Shown here: positions 1 to 5,015 of the stretch, piece by piece
Layout of the letters: every line of letters starts with the position of its first letter
Numbering within the stretch: the first letter of the stretch is position 1
Assembly (NCBI GenBank): GCA_934091015.1
Contig: CAKOKM010000056.1
Location: 1 to 5,152 of the forward strand
Length of the DNA: 5,152 nt
Direction: 5' to 3'
DNA from: an uncultured Bacilli bacterium
Lineage (GTDB): Bacteria > Bacillota_I > Bacilli_A > RF39 > UBA660
Made by a program: the position numbers and the translations under genes
Notes under the pieces: model-generated
Seen by the model: only the letters and a program-made list of their open reading frames with translations
Told to the model about the DNA's origin: nothing
Database searches by the model: none

Positions 1-18
1 CAGTCTTCTTCTTGACTG
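1..18 (-). other. small hairpin in the predicted leader of an off-window transcript
   Basis: CAGTC (1-5) and GACTG (14-18) are perfect inverted repeats around an 8-base loop. The sequence lies just downstream of a predicted minus-strand promoter (29-57), so it would be near the 5' end of an RNA running off the left edge. The right-hand side continues as GCA, so the stem could extend if the unseen bases to the left read TGC. It could instead be part of a terminator of an incoming gene or chance; five base pairs is little evidence. Confidence 0.25.
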
Positions 19-28
19 CATACTTAGT

Positions 29-57
29 ATTTTATGCTATTTTTTCTTATTTTGCAA
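29..57 (-). promoter_or_regulatory. predicted sigma-A-type promoter firing off the left edge
   Basis: On the minus strand a TTGCAA -35 box (52-57) and a TAAAAT -10 box (29-34) are separated by 17 bases. Transcription would start near 22 and run leftwards out of the window, just after the ntdP terminator. The -10 matches the consensus at five of six positions and the -35 at four. In such AT-rich DNA chance matches occur, but the optimal spacer and the position right behind a terminator support it. The downstream gene is not visible. Confidence 0.5.
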
Positions 58-90
58 TACTTTTTTTCCCCTTTTTTAGAAATTTTTAAA

Positions 91-124
91 ATTAAAAAAC
101 TCTCATTTTAAATTAGAGAGTTTT
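91..124 (-). terminator. intrinsic terminator of ntdP
   Basis: Read on the minus strand, AAAACTCTC (124-116) pairs with GAGAGTTTT (104-96) around an 11-base AT loop, and the 3' arm runs into a six-U tract. The GC-containing core is only five pairs, flanked by A-U pairs. The last two bases of the ntdP TAA stop (123-125) are already in the 5' arm. The A-tract on the other side means weak termination on the plus strand is also possible. Confidence 0.75.
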
Positions 125-650
125 AAACATTTAAAGAAAGATATTTTTCGTAATAATAATCATTAACCTTCTTATCAAAAGGTCCAATATTATTTTCTTT
201 CATTAAAATTACGTTTTCCATTTCCTTTTTTAATATAAAATCCAATTCTTCGGAATATTTCATTATTCTTCTGTGATACCTATATTCATTTCGATCAAGT
301 ACTTTATAATTTCCATCCGGAAATACTTTTAAATCTAAATCATAATCGATATATTTAATTATATTTCCATCTACTAAAAAGGGACTTGCTATATCTACTT
401 TGTAATATAATCCTATTTTTTTATATTGAGCTGTTATGTGAAACCATCTTTTTTTGTATAAATAAATTATTGCTGTTTCTTTGGTTTTATGGCTTCTACC
501 ATCTGATTCTGTTATGTTAACTTTATTGTTAGCACAAACTACATAGTCTTTAGTATCTTCAATAACTATAATTTCATCCCAAGTTCTATGAATTTTACCA
601 TTATGCTTATAGCAATGCATTTGCATTTTGCTACCTGGTTCAAATTTCAT
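123..650 (-). CDS. ntdP: nucleoside tri-/diphosphate phosphatase, DUF402 (YgaC/NtdP family)
   Basis: This is a probable cytoplasmic, metal-dependent phosphatase that hydrolyses nucleoside tri- and diphosphates, as shown for Staphylococcus aureus Ntdp. The protein is 175 residues, the usual size for Bacillus YgaC-like proteins. Family features run throughout: YKHNG (14-18), a conserved TESDGR (47-52), SPF (89-91), and the acidic stretch YIDYDLDLKV (100-109) with D102, D104 and D106, followed by D119 and E122, the expected metal ligands. The C-terminus has the family-typical GPF (156-158). An in-frame ATG at 663-665 would add five residues, but it has no ribosome site upstream and falls at the predicted transcription start. 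The ATG at 648-650 has AAAGAGGT at 655-662, so I chose it. It follows pgk by about 70 bases, has its own promoter, and ends in a terminator. Substrate preference cannot be read from sequence. Confidence 0.93.
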   Translation of the reverse strand: MKFEPGSKMQMHCYKHNGKIHRTWDEIIVIEDTKDYVVCANNKVNITESDGRSHKTKETAIIYLYKKRWFHITAQYKKIGLYYKVDIASPFLVDGNIIKYIDYDLDLKVFPDGNYKVLDRNEYRYHRRIMKYSEELDFILKKEMENVILMKENNIGPFDKKVNDYYYEKYLSLNV

Positions 651-654
651 AATA

Positions 655-662
655 ACCTCTTT
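655..662 (-). promoter_or_regulatory. ribosome binding site that fixes the ntdP start
   Basis: AAAGAGGT on the minus strand is followed by four bases and then the ATG at 648-650. It lies between the two candidate in-frame ATG codons, so it can serve only the downstream one. The upstream ATG at 663-665 has only AT-rich DNA before it. Confidence 0.8.
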
Positions 663-671
663 CATGGCTTA

Positions 672-700
672 ATTATAATTCAAAATTAGATAAATTGCAA
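672..700 (-). promoter_or_regulatory. predicted promoter of ntdP
   Basis: The minus strand has TTGCAA (-35, 695-700), a 17-base spacer, and a perfect TATAAT (-10, 672-677). The start would be near 665, giving a leader of about 15 bases before the preferred ATG at 650. The -35 hexamer is identical to that of the promoter at 29-57. I see no convincing terminator between the pgk stop (719-721) and this promoter, so readthrough from pgk may also feed ntdP. Confidence 0.65.
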
Positions 701-718
701 TTTTACATTTTATAATTA

Positions 719-1864
719 TTAATTTTCAAAGCATTTTAGCTTTCCGGACTTAATATATTCAAGGGTTGCTCCACCACCAGTAGACTTGTAATCAAATCCC
801 TTAACATCAAATTTTTCAATACTAGCAAGAGCATCCCCACCCCCGACAATTTTAAATGCTGAGGAATTTGATACCAAATTTAATATTTCTTTTGTTCCTA
901 TTGAGTACTTATCGTTTTCATATAATCCCATAGTGCCATTTAAAAATATTGTTTTAGCTTCATAAATATATTTTGCATAGTTATAAATTGTTTCAGTTCC
1001 AATATCATAAATGATGCTGTCGTTTGTTAAATTATCAATTTTTGAATTTCTAACATTTTCATTTTCTTCAATTACAACATCCATTGGAATAATAATTTTT
1101 TCTTTATATTCTGAAAGTAAGTTTTTTAATTCTTCTATTTTATCTTTGTCTATTAAACTTTTTCCTACATTATTATTGCAAGCAAGGAAACTATTAGCTA
1201 TCCCTCCACCAACAAGTAAATGGTCACATTTTGGTAATAAACCTTTAATTATATCAAGCTTATCTTCAACTTTTGCTCCGCCCATAATTATTACAAATGG
1301 ATGTTTTGGATTTATAACCGGTTCAAGTCCAATAATTTCCTTTTCAATTAAAAATCCTATACCACTTGGTAAATATTTTGATATTCCGTAATTTGAAGCA
1401 TGTTTTCGATGAGTCATTCCAAATGCATCATTTATAAATATATCACCTAATGATGCCCAGTATTTTGAAAGTTCTTCATTGCAACTACTTTCTTTTTTAT
1501 TATCTAAATCTTCAAATCTAGTATTTTCAACTAATAAAATATCACCATTATTAAGATTCTTTATTTTTTCTTCTAAAACTGGTCCATGAGTTGAACTTGA
1601 AAAGTAAATATTATTAAATTCCTTTAGCATTTCTTTATAAACAATAAATAAGCTGTTTTTTTCTTTATCTTTTTCTTCCTTTATTTTTCCTAAATGGGAT
1701 AAAATAATTACTTTTCCGCCTAAATCAGATATATATTTAATTGTTTTTAATGAAGAATTTATTTTTTCTTTAGATAAAATCTCTCCATCTTTTATTGGAA
1801 CATTTAGATCTAATCTTAATATTACTTTTTTATTTTTAAAATCAAAATCAGTTATTTTTTTCAT
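719..1864 (-). CDS. pgk: divergent phosphoglycerate kinase
   Basis: Phosphoglycerate kinase transfers phosphate between 1,3-bisphosphoglycerate and ADP, yielding 3-phosphoglycerate and ATP. The 381-residue protein is slightly short for bacteria (about 390-400) and ends soon after the GK that follows STGGGA, lacking the usual last helix. Family motifs in order are LDLNVP (19-24), SHLG (56-59), ENTRF (113-117), NDAFG with HR (145-153), GGAKVEDK (195-202), VGGGIA (218-223), NGTMG (309-313), GGGD (341-344) and STGGGA (361-366). D19, N21, H57, R116, R153, K198, K202 and E316 are retained. However, K34 and K60 occupy positions that are Arg in E. coli PGK (R36 and the Arg of SHLGR), NGPxG has become NGTMG, and GGGD-S/T is GGGDA. 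The ATG overlaps the comEB stop by one base (TAATG), implying coupled translation. It is not beside gap or tpi here. The family call is secure; normal glycolytic activity is not. Confidence 0.95.
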   Translation of the reverse strand: MKKITDFDFKNKKVILRLDLNVPIKDGEILSKEKINSSLKTIKYISDLGGKVIILSHLGKIKEEKDKEKNSLFIVYKEMLKEFNNIYFSSSTHGPVLEEKIKNLNNGDILLVENTRFEDLDNKKESSCNEELSKYWASLGDIFINDAFGMTHRKHASNYGISKYLPSGIGFLIEKEIIGLEPVINPKHPFVIIMGGAKVEDKLDIIKGLLPKCDHLLVGGGIANSFLACNNNVGKSLIDKDKIEELKNLLSEYKEKIIIPMDVVIEENENVRNSKIDNLTNDSIIYDIGTETIYNYAKYIYEAKTIFLNGTMGLYENDKYSIGTKEILNLVSNSSAFKIVGGGDALASIEKFDVKGFDYKSTGGGATLEYIKSGKLKCFEN

Positions 1865-2349
1865 TAATATCCCAGCTTTCCATTTAATGAATCATCGTCA
1901 CTAATCCAATCTTCAACATTATATATAGTGTATTTATCATCTGGTTCTCTTACGATAACTCTTTTAATACCACTATTTATAACAACTCTTTTGCACATCA
2001 TACAAGATGTTGATTTTGGTTCTATTTCTCCGGTTTTAGCATTGATTCCTACCATATATAGATCTGCATCAATTAGTTCATTTCTTGAGGCGCTTATAAT
2101 AGCGTTTTGTTCAGCGTGCACACTTCTACATAATTCATATCTTTCTCCTCTTGGAATATCCATTTGTTCACGATAGCAAAAACCTAGATCATCACAATTC
2201 TTTCTTCCTCTTGGCGCACCGTTATATCCAGTAGAAATTATTTCATCGTTTTTAACGATAACACATCCGTAGTGTCTACGTAAACAAGTGCTTCTTTCAG
2301 ATACTGATGCAGCAATATCTAAATAATAATTTATTTTATCTTTTCTCAT
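1864..2349 (-). CDS. comEB: deoxycytidylate (dCMP) deaminase, ComEB-like
   Basis: This zinc-dependent cytosolic enzyme deaminates dCMP to dUMP, feeding dTMP synthesis. The protein is 161 residues, normal for the family. The catalytic zinc site is HAE (H78, E80 as proton shuttle) plus CMMC (C116, C119). The substrate-side motif RSTC (19-22), the TGYNGAPRG stretch (40-48) and the long insert with C52, C58 and C74 before the HAE motif are typical of dCMP rather than free cytidine deaminases; the extra cysteines may hold a structural zinc. The residue before the first catalytic-site Cys is Ser (S115), whereas PCxxC is usual. The start is supported by AGAGGT at 2354-2359. It is the first gene of an operon with pgk (one-base overlap). 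The name comEB follows the Bacillus homologue; nothing here shows a role in competence. Confidence 0.93.
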   Translation of the reverse strand: MRKDKINYYLDIAASVSERSTCLRRHYGCVIVKNDEIISTGYNGAPRGRKNCDDLGFCYREQMDIPRGERYELCRSVHAEQNAIISASRNELIDADLYMVGINAKTGEIEPKSTSCMMCKRVVINSGIKRVIVREPDDKYTIYNVEDWISDDDSLNGKLGY

Positions 2350-2372
2350 ATTTACCTCTAATTTCTAAATTG

Positions 2373-2401
2373 ATTATAAATTAAAAAGAGTAGAATTTCA
2401 A
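2373..2401 (-). promoter_or_regulatory. predicted promoter of the comEB-pgk operon, overlapping a terminator
   Basis: The minus strand has TTGAAA (-35, 2396-2401), a 17-base spacer and a perfect TATAAT (-10, 2373-2378). The predicted start is near 2366, leaving a leader of about 17 bases that carries AGAGGT. The whole -35 box is the loop of the terminator hairpin of the upstream hydrolase gene, and the spacer contains that hairpin's 3' arm and U-tract. Confidence 0.7.
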
Positions 2402-2409
2402 TCTACTCT
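2381..2409 (-). terminator. intrinsic terminator of the hydrolase gene
   Basis: On the minus strand AGAGTAGA (2409-2402) pairs perfectly with TCTACTCT (2394-2387) around a seven-base loop, followed by UUUU. The stem has eight pairs with three G-C pairs. The TAG stop of the preceding gene (2408-2410) overlaps the base of the stem. The comEB promoter overlaps the same bases. Confidence 0.85.
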
Positions 2410-3259
2410 AAATATTTTTTAATTCAATATTTGTGTCATAACTATTATACTTATTTAATGCTTTATCTATTAAATTTATCCAGTGAGGACTGGCTGTTTT
2501 GACTCCGTTATTAATGACAGGACAATATACTTTTCCAATACTATATTTTGTTGTTAGTCCTTTGGCATAGTAATTTTTAGACATCATTCTTACATAAGTT
2601 AATGTTCCTAATTCAATATTATTATATTTTATTAATCCTTTCGAACTCATTCCACCATACACATTATTATAATTTAACATATATTTTACTTTATAATAAC
2701 CACTTTCAGCAGCTCCAATACTTAAAAGTAATTTGGTATCTACATTATTATATATAGTTGAAAAATATATTATTAATTTTTCTATGTAGTTTGAATCTCC
2801 TCTGTATGGTATATATTTAGTTTTTCTTTTAATTTTATTGATGTTATTTAAATTATAGAAATATTCTATTAATCCATATTCAAAAGAATTATATTTTAAT
2901 AAATTTCCATTTTTATCAGTTAATAATCCTATATTATATTCATTAAATTCATTTTGATTAATATTTGTTAAATCTTCCAAGATTACTTCATAATCATAAT
3001 CAAATATGTTAGAAAAGAATTTAATTTCTTCTTTTTTAGCATCTAAAATATTAAATTTATTAACTTCTTGTTTTTGTTCTTCTTCAATTAACTTTCGATA
3101 GGAATATCCAATTCTAATGCTGTTCGAGGGTAACACCTCTTCTTTTTTGTTTACTTCTTCAGCGTTAGTATTTATTACTCCAAATATAACAAATATTATA
3201 AGTATAATTGCACAAACTATTATATTATGTATCTTCAGTGAAGATAATTTTTTATCCAT
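2408..3259 (-). CDS. secreted or membrane-anchored lysozyme/glucosaminidase-like peptidoglycan hydrolase
   Basis: This is a probable cell-wall glycan-strand hydrolase acting outside the membrane. The 283-residue protein begins with a charged segment and a hydrophobic stretch (about 12-29) ending in TNA (31-33), which would suit signal peptidase cleavage but could also stay as an anchor. Residues 35-145 are a charged, low-complexity region matching nothing I recognise. The C-terminal part (about 155-271) resembles lysozyme-fold hydrolases: VDTKLLLSIGAAESG (173-187) with E185 as the likely catalytic acid, then NNVYGGM (198-204), YAKGLTT (231-237), YCPV (245-248) and SPHW (257-260). The NN-x-GG and YCPV-type signatures point more to glucosaminidase-like enzymes than to classical SLT transglycosylases. 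No wall-binding repeat is visible. AGGAGG at 3271-3276 supports the start. It is monocistronic, between its own promoter and terminator. The exact bond cut is not predictable. Confidence 0.75.
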   Translation of the reverse strand: MDKKLSSLKIHNIIVCAIILIIFVIFGVINTNAEEVNKKEEVLPSNSIRIGYSYRKLIEEEQKQEVNKFNILDAKKEEIKFFSNIFDYDYEVILEDLTNINQNEFNEYNIGLLTDKNGNLLKYNSFEYGLIEYFYNLNNINKIKRKTKYIPYRGDSNYIEKLIIYFSTIYNNVDTKLLLSIGAAESGYYKVKYMLNYNNVYGGMSSKGLIKYNNIELGTLTYVRMMSKNYYAKGLTTKYSIGKVYCPVINNGVKTASPHWINLIDKALNKYNSYDTNIELKNI

Positions 3260-3292
3260 TTTATTGTTCCCCTCCTCAGACGAACGAGTTCT

Positions 3293-3322
3293 ATTCTATC
3301 ATATAATGGGGGCTTTAGTCAA
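3293..3322 (-). promoter_or_regulatory. predicted extended -10 promoter of the hydrolase gene
   Basis: The minus strand has TTGACT (-35, 3317-3322), an 18-base spacer, and TGATAGAAT, an extended -10 with TAGAAT at 3293-3298. The start would be near 3286, giving a leader of about 26 bases with a full AGGAGG (3271-3276) placed 11 bases before the ATG. An AT-rich stretch lies upstream of the -35. A CCCCC run within the spacer is unusual for this AT-rich window. Confidence 0.7.
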
Positions 3323-3353
3323 ATTTTATACAAATTCTACGTGTTTAACAGAC

Positions 3354-3382
3354 AAATAAAAAAATATGCTACTGGCATATTT
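3354..3382 (-). terminator. intrinsic terminator after the small gene
   Basis: On the minus strand AAATATGC (3382-3375) pairs with GCATATTT (3369-3362) around the five-base loop CAGTA, and a seven-U run (3364-3358) overlaps the end of the stem. The 5' arm is coding sequence for the last residues of the small protein, and the TAG stop (3369-3371) spans the loop and the 3' arm. Confidence 0.85.
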
Positions 3383-3599
3383 CTTCTAATTTATAAGTTA
3401 TTTCTTGAGGAATTTTCTTCGTAATATATAGCTTTCCATTATCATTTTTAGCTGAAATAAATGTAAATTTATTAGTATGTTTATCATCATCAATTTTTTC
3501 AACTTTATAATAAGCTTCATTATCTATATATGCTGAATCAATTACTAAATATTTTGATTTATCATTTAGTTCTATAATTTCATTTTTTGCAAAATACAT
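3369..3599 (-). CDS. small protein of unknown function (76 residues)
   Basis: I do not recognise this protein. It is 76 residues, charged and without a membrane segment; alternating hydrophobic and polar residues, for example KYLVIDSAYIDNEAYYKVE from residue 15, suggest a small beta-rich fold. It begins MYFAKNEIIEL and ends with EEICQ. The open frame extends to an ATG at 3645-3647, but that start would overlap the end of the upstream gene and lacks a ribosome site, whereas AAGGTGGG at 3606-3613 lies six bases before the ATG at 3597-3599. The gene follows the acidic LysM-like gene by 19 bases with no room for its own promoter, so the two are probably one transcript. A terminator begins inside its last codons. 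It could be a partner or accessory of the acidic protein, but only position suggests that. Confidence 0.8.
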   Translation of the reverse strand: MYFAKNEIIELNDKSKYLVIDSAYIDNEAYYKVEKIDDDKHTNKFTFISAKNDNGKLYITKKIPQEITYKLEEICQ

Positions 3600-3605
3600 T
3601 TTTAT

Positions 3606-3613
3606 CCCACCTT
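3606..3613 (-). promoter_or_regulatory. ribosome binding site that fixes the small gene's start
   Basis: AAGGTGGG on the minus strand lies six bases upstream of the ATG at 3597-3599 and within the 19-base gap after the preceding stop codon. It argues against the longer reading frame starting at 3647, whose first 16 codons would include this site. Confidence 0.75.
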
Positions 3614-3618
3614 TATAT

Positions 3619-4917
3619 TTAATTGTTATTTTTAACAACTTCTTCAAATACTTTTGATAAATTTAATGTAATTCCAGTTAATATTCCTTTTTCGGTAGCT
3701 ATATTTTTATCATCAGTTATATTTTTTTCGGCTAATCTTTTATCAATTGCTTCTTTATTATTTTCAATTATTTTGTTAACAGCTTTATCAGCAAGTGTTT
3801 TATCTTCAAATAAGGCAAGAGCAATATTTGATAATGTGTCATTTTCATCCATTGTATATGTCATTTCATTAGTACTATCTTCTTTTTGTGGTTCCTCTAC
3901 TGGTGGTATTACCTCGGATTCTTCTGAATTTTCCTCAGTTTTTTCTTCTGTGTTATTTTCTTCTACTGAAATTGTGTTTTCGCTTGAATCGGAAACTTCT
4001 TTTAAATTTTTTGATTCATTTTTATTAGAATTATGTTCTTTTTCATCATTATCTGTAACAGGAACTAAATCAACATCTAAAGGAATATCTTCTAATGGTG
4101 TTGTTTCAACCTCTTCTACTTCTTCAAACTGAGGTATATCATTATTTAATATAGATTCTGTTAATGCATCATCTTCGCCAAAGAAGGTTGTATCACTTTC
4201 AACAGAAATTGGATTATTGTCTTCTTTTTTCTTAGTTTCTTCTTTATCTTTTATTTTTAGACTTTCAGGAGCTTCAGATATTTTTATCACATATAAATCT
4301 TCATCAAATTCAGGTGCAGATGATATTTCATTATTTGTTTCTATTGTAGGTTCAAATGAACTATCGTTTGTTGAAGGGCTCATATAATCATTAATCATTT
4401 TAAATGTAATAGATGTTTTTTTAAATTCATCAACATTGAATTCACGTGCTTCAGGATACGATTCTTCAATAGATCCAACAATATTCTTTTTATCATGAAT
4501 GTCTAATGAACGATTTATGATCTTTTTATAAGCAAACTCGATATCTTCTCTATCAGAAAGATAACTAGCTTTTTTTGATAAATCAAGATTTTCATTATCA
4601 TATAATGATTGTAATTCTTCAATAAATTGTTTAAATTCAAAAGATGCAATTTCCCTTTTTCCTTTTAATTCAGTTATTTTGTTTTCGTCAATATCATCAC
4701 TATTTAATGATTGTAGTTCTGAATCAACATTATATATTTCTTCAATTAAATTGTTTTTATTGTATTTTTGAAATATATTTGAACAACTATTAATATAATC
4801 AAGAATGTCTTTTTCGTCTTGATTGCATAGATTTTCTAAATTTGTAATTCGATTTTTAGCCTTATAATTTAAAAAATTTGTTCCTTCATCTACATTTGAG
4901 AATAGTTCCATGTTCAT
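3619..4917 (-). CDS. acidic coiled-coil and low-complexity protein with a possible LysM-like C-terminus
   Basis: I do not recognise this as a named family. The 432-residue protein has no signal peptide or membrane segment, so it looks cytoplasmic. Three parts are visible. The N-terminal region (about 1-180) is charged and helix-prone, with likely coiled coil around 55-135. The middle (about 181-350) is disordered, very rich in Glu, Asp, Ser, Asn and Thr, with runs such as EEVEEVETT (265-273) and NNTEEKTEENSEESE (321-335). The C-terminal region (353-421) reads like a stretched LysM: YTMDENDTLSNIALALF (354-370), an NNKEAI segment (386-391), then GITLNL (415-420) where LysM usually has a G-x-x-L-x-I/L end, with about 15 extra residues between. 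The ATG has AGGAG eight bases upstream (4926-4930). It is first in an operon with the small gene and diverges from the tRNA. The gene is certain; the LysM assignment is tentative. Confidence 0.85.
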   Translation of the reverse strand: MNMELFSNVDEGTNFLNYKAKNRITNLENLCNQDEKDILDYINSCSNIFQKYNKNNLIEEIYNVDSELQSLNSDDIDENKITELKGKREIASFEFKQFIEELQSLYDNENLDLSKKASYLSDREDIEFAYKKIINRSLDIHDKKNIVGSIEESYPEAREFNVDEFKKTSITFKMINDYMSPSTNDSSFEPTIETNNEISSAPEFDEDLYVIKISEAPESLKIKDKEETKKKEDNNPISVESDTTFFGEDDALTESILNNDIPQFEEVEEVETTPLEDIPLDVDLVPVTDNDEKEHNSNKNESKNLKEVSDSSENTISVEENNTEEKTEENSEESEVIPPVEEPQKEDSTNEMTYTMDENDTLSNIALALFEDKTLADKAVNKIIENNKEAIDKRLAEKNITDDKNIATEKGILTGITLNLSKVFEEVVKNNN

Positions 4918-4950
4918 ATTTATATCTCCTACCTTTTTTATTATAATATT

Positions 4951-4978
4951 ATTATATCATTTTTTTAAGTAAAAGCAA
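4951..4978 (-). promoter_or_regulatory. predicted promoter of the acidic protein operon
   Basis: The minus strand has TTGCTT (-35, 4973-4978), a 16-base spacer and TGATATAAT, an extended -10 with a perfect TATAAT at 4951-4956. The start would be near 4944, with a leader of about 26 bases carrying AGGAG. A second TATAAT at 4940-4945 could be an alternative -10, with TTAAAA as a weaker -35. The -35 match is poor, so the extended -10 carries the call. Confidence 0.6.
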
Positions 4979-5015
4979 TAAATTTAAAAAAAATTTATTT
5001 TTGTTAAAAAAATAC

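Noticed and set aside
651..665. Five-residue N-terminal extension of NtdP
   Set aside because: The upstream ATG has no ribosome site and coincides with the predicted transcription start.
671..717. Terminator between pgk and ntdP formed by AATTATAA and TTATAATT
   Set aside because: The eight-base arms are all A-T and about 30 bases apart, without a GC core or a following U-run; one arm overlaps the ntdP -10 box, so it looks like chance.
1011..1391. Open frame of 126 codons on the plus strand inside pgk
   Set aside because: It is antisense to the conserved PGK core, is rich in Ser, Ile and Phe as expected from reverse reading of AT-rich coding DNA, and has no recognisable domain.
1928..2176. 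Open frame of 82 codons on the plus strand inside comEB
   Set aside because: It lies wholly antisense to the dCMP deaminase zinc region, and its composition is that of a shadow frame.
3282..3291. LexA-type SOS box at the hydrolase promoter
   Set aside because: The half-sites GAAC and GTTC are two bases apart; the Bacillus LexA site has a four-base centre.
3330..3356. Second hydrolase promoter with TTGTCT and TATAAA
   Set aside because: The 19-base spacer is long and both boxes are weak compared with the extended -10 promoter just downstream.
3117..3359. Open frame of 80 codons on the plus strand across the hydrolase promoter
   Set aside because: It covers the hydrolase signal sequence, promoter and ribosome site in antisense, and I see no ribosome site or domain for it.
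3600..3647. N-terminal extension of the small gene, starting at 3647
   Set aside because: It would overlap the acidic gene and translate through the strong ribosome site that serves the ATG at 3599.
3623..4132. Open frame of 169 codons on the plus strand inside the acidic protein gene
   Set aside because: Its Ser- and Phe-rich repeats are simply the complement of the Glu- and Asn-rich codons of the real gene.
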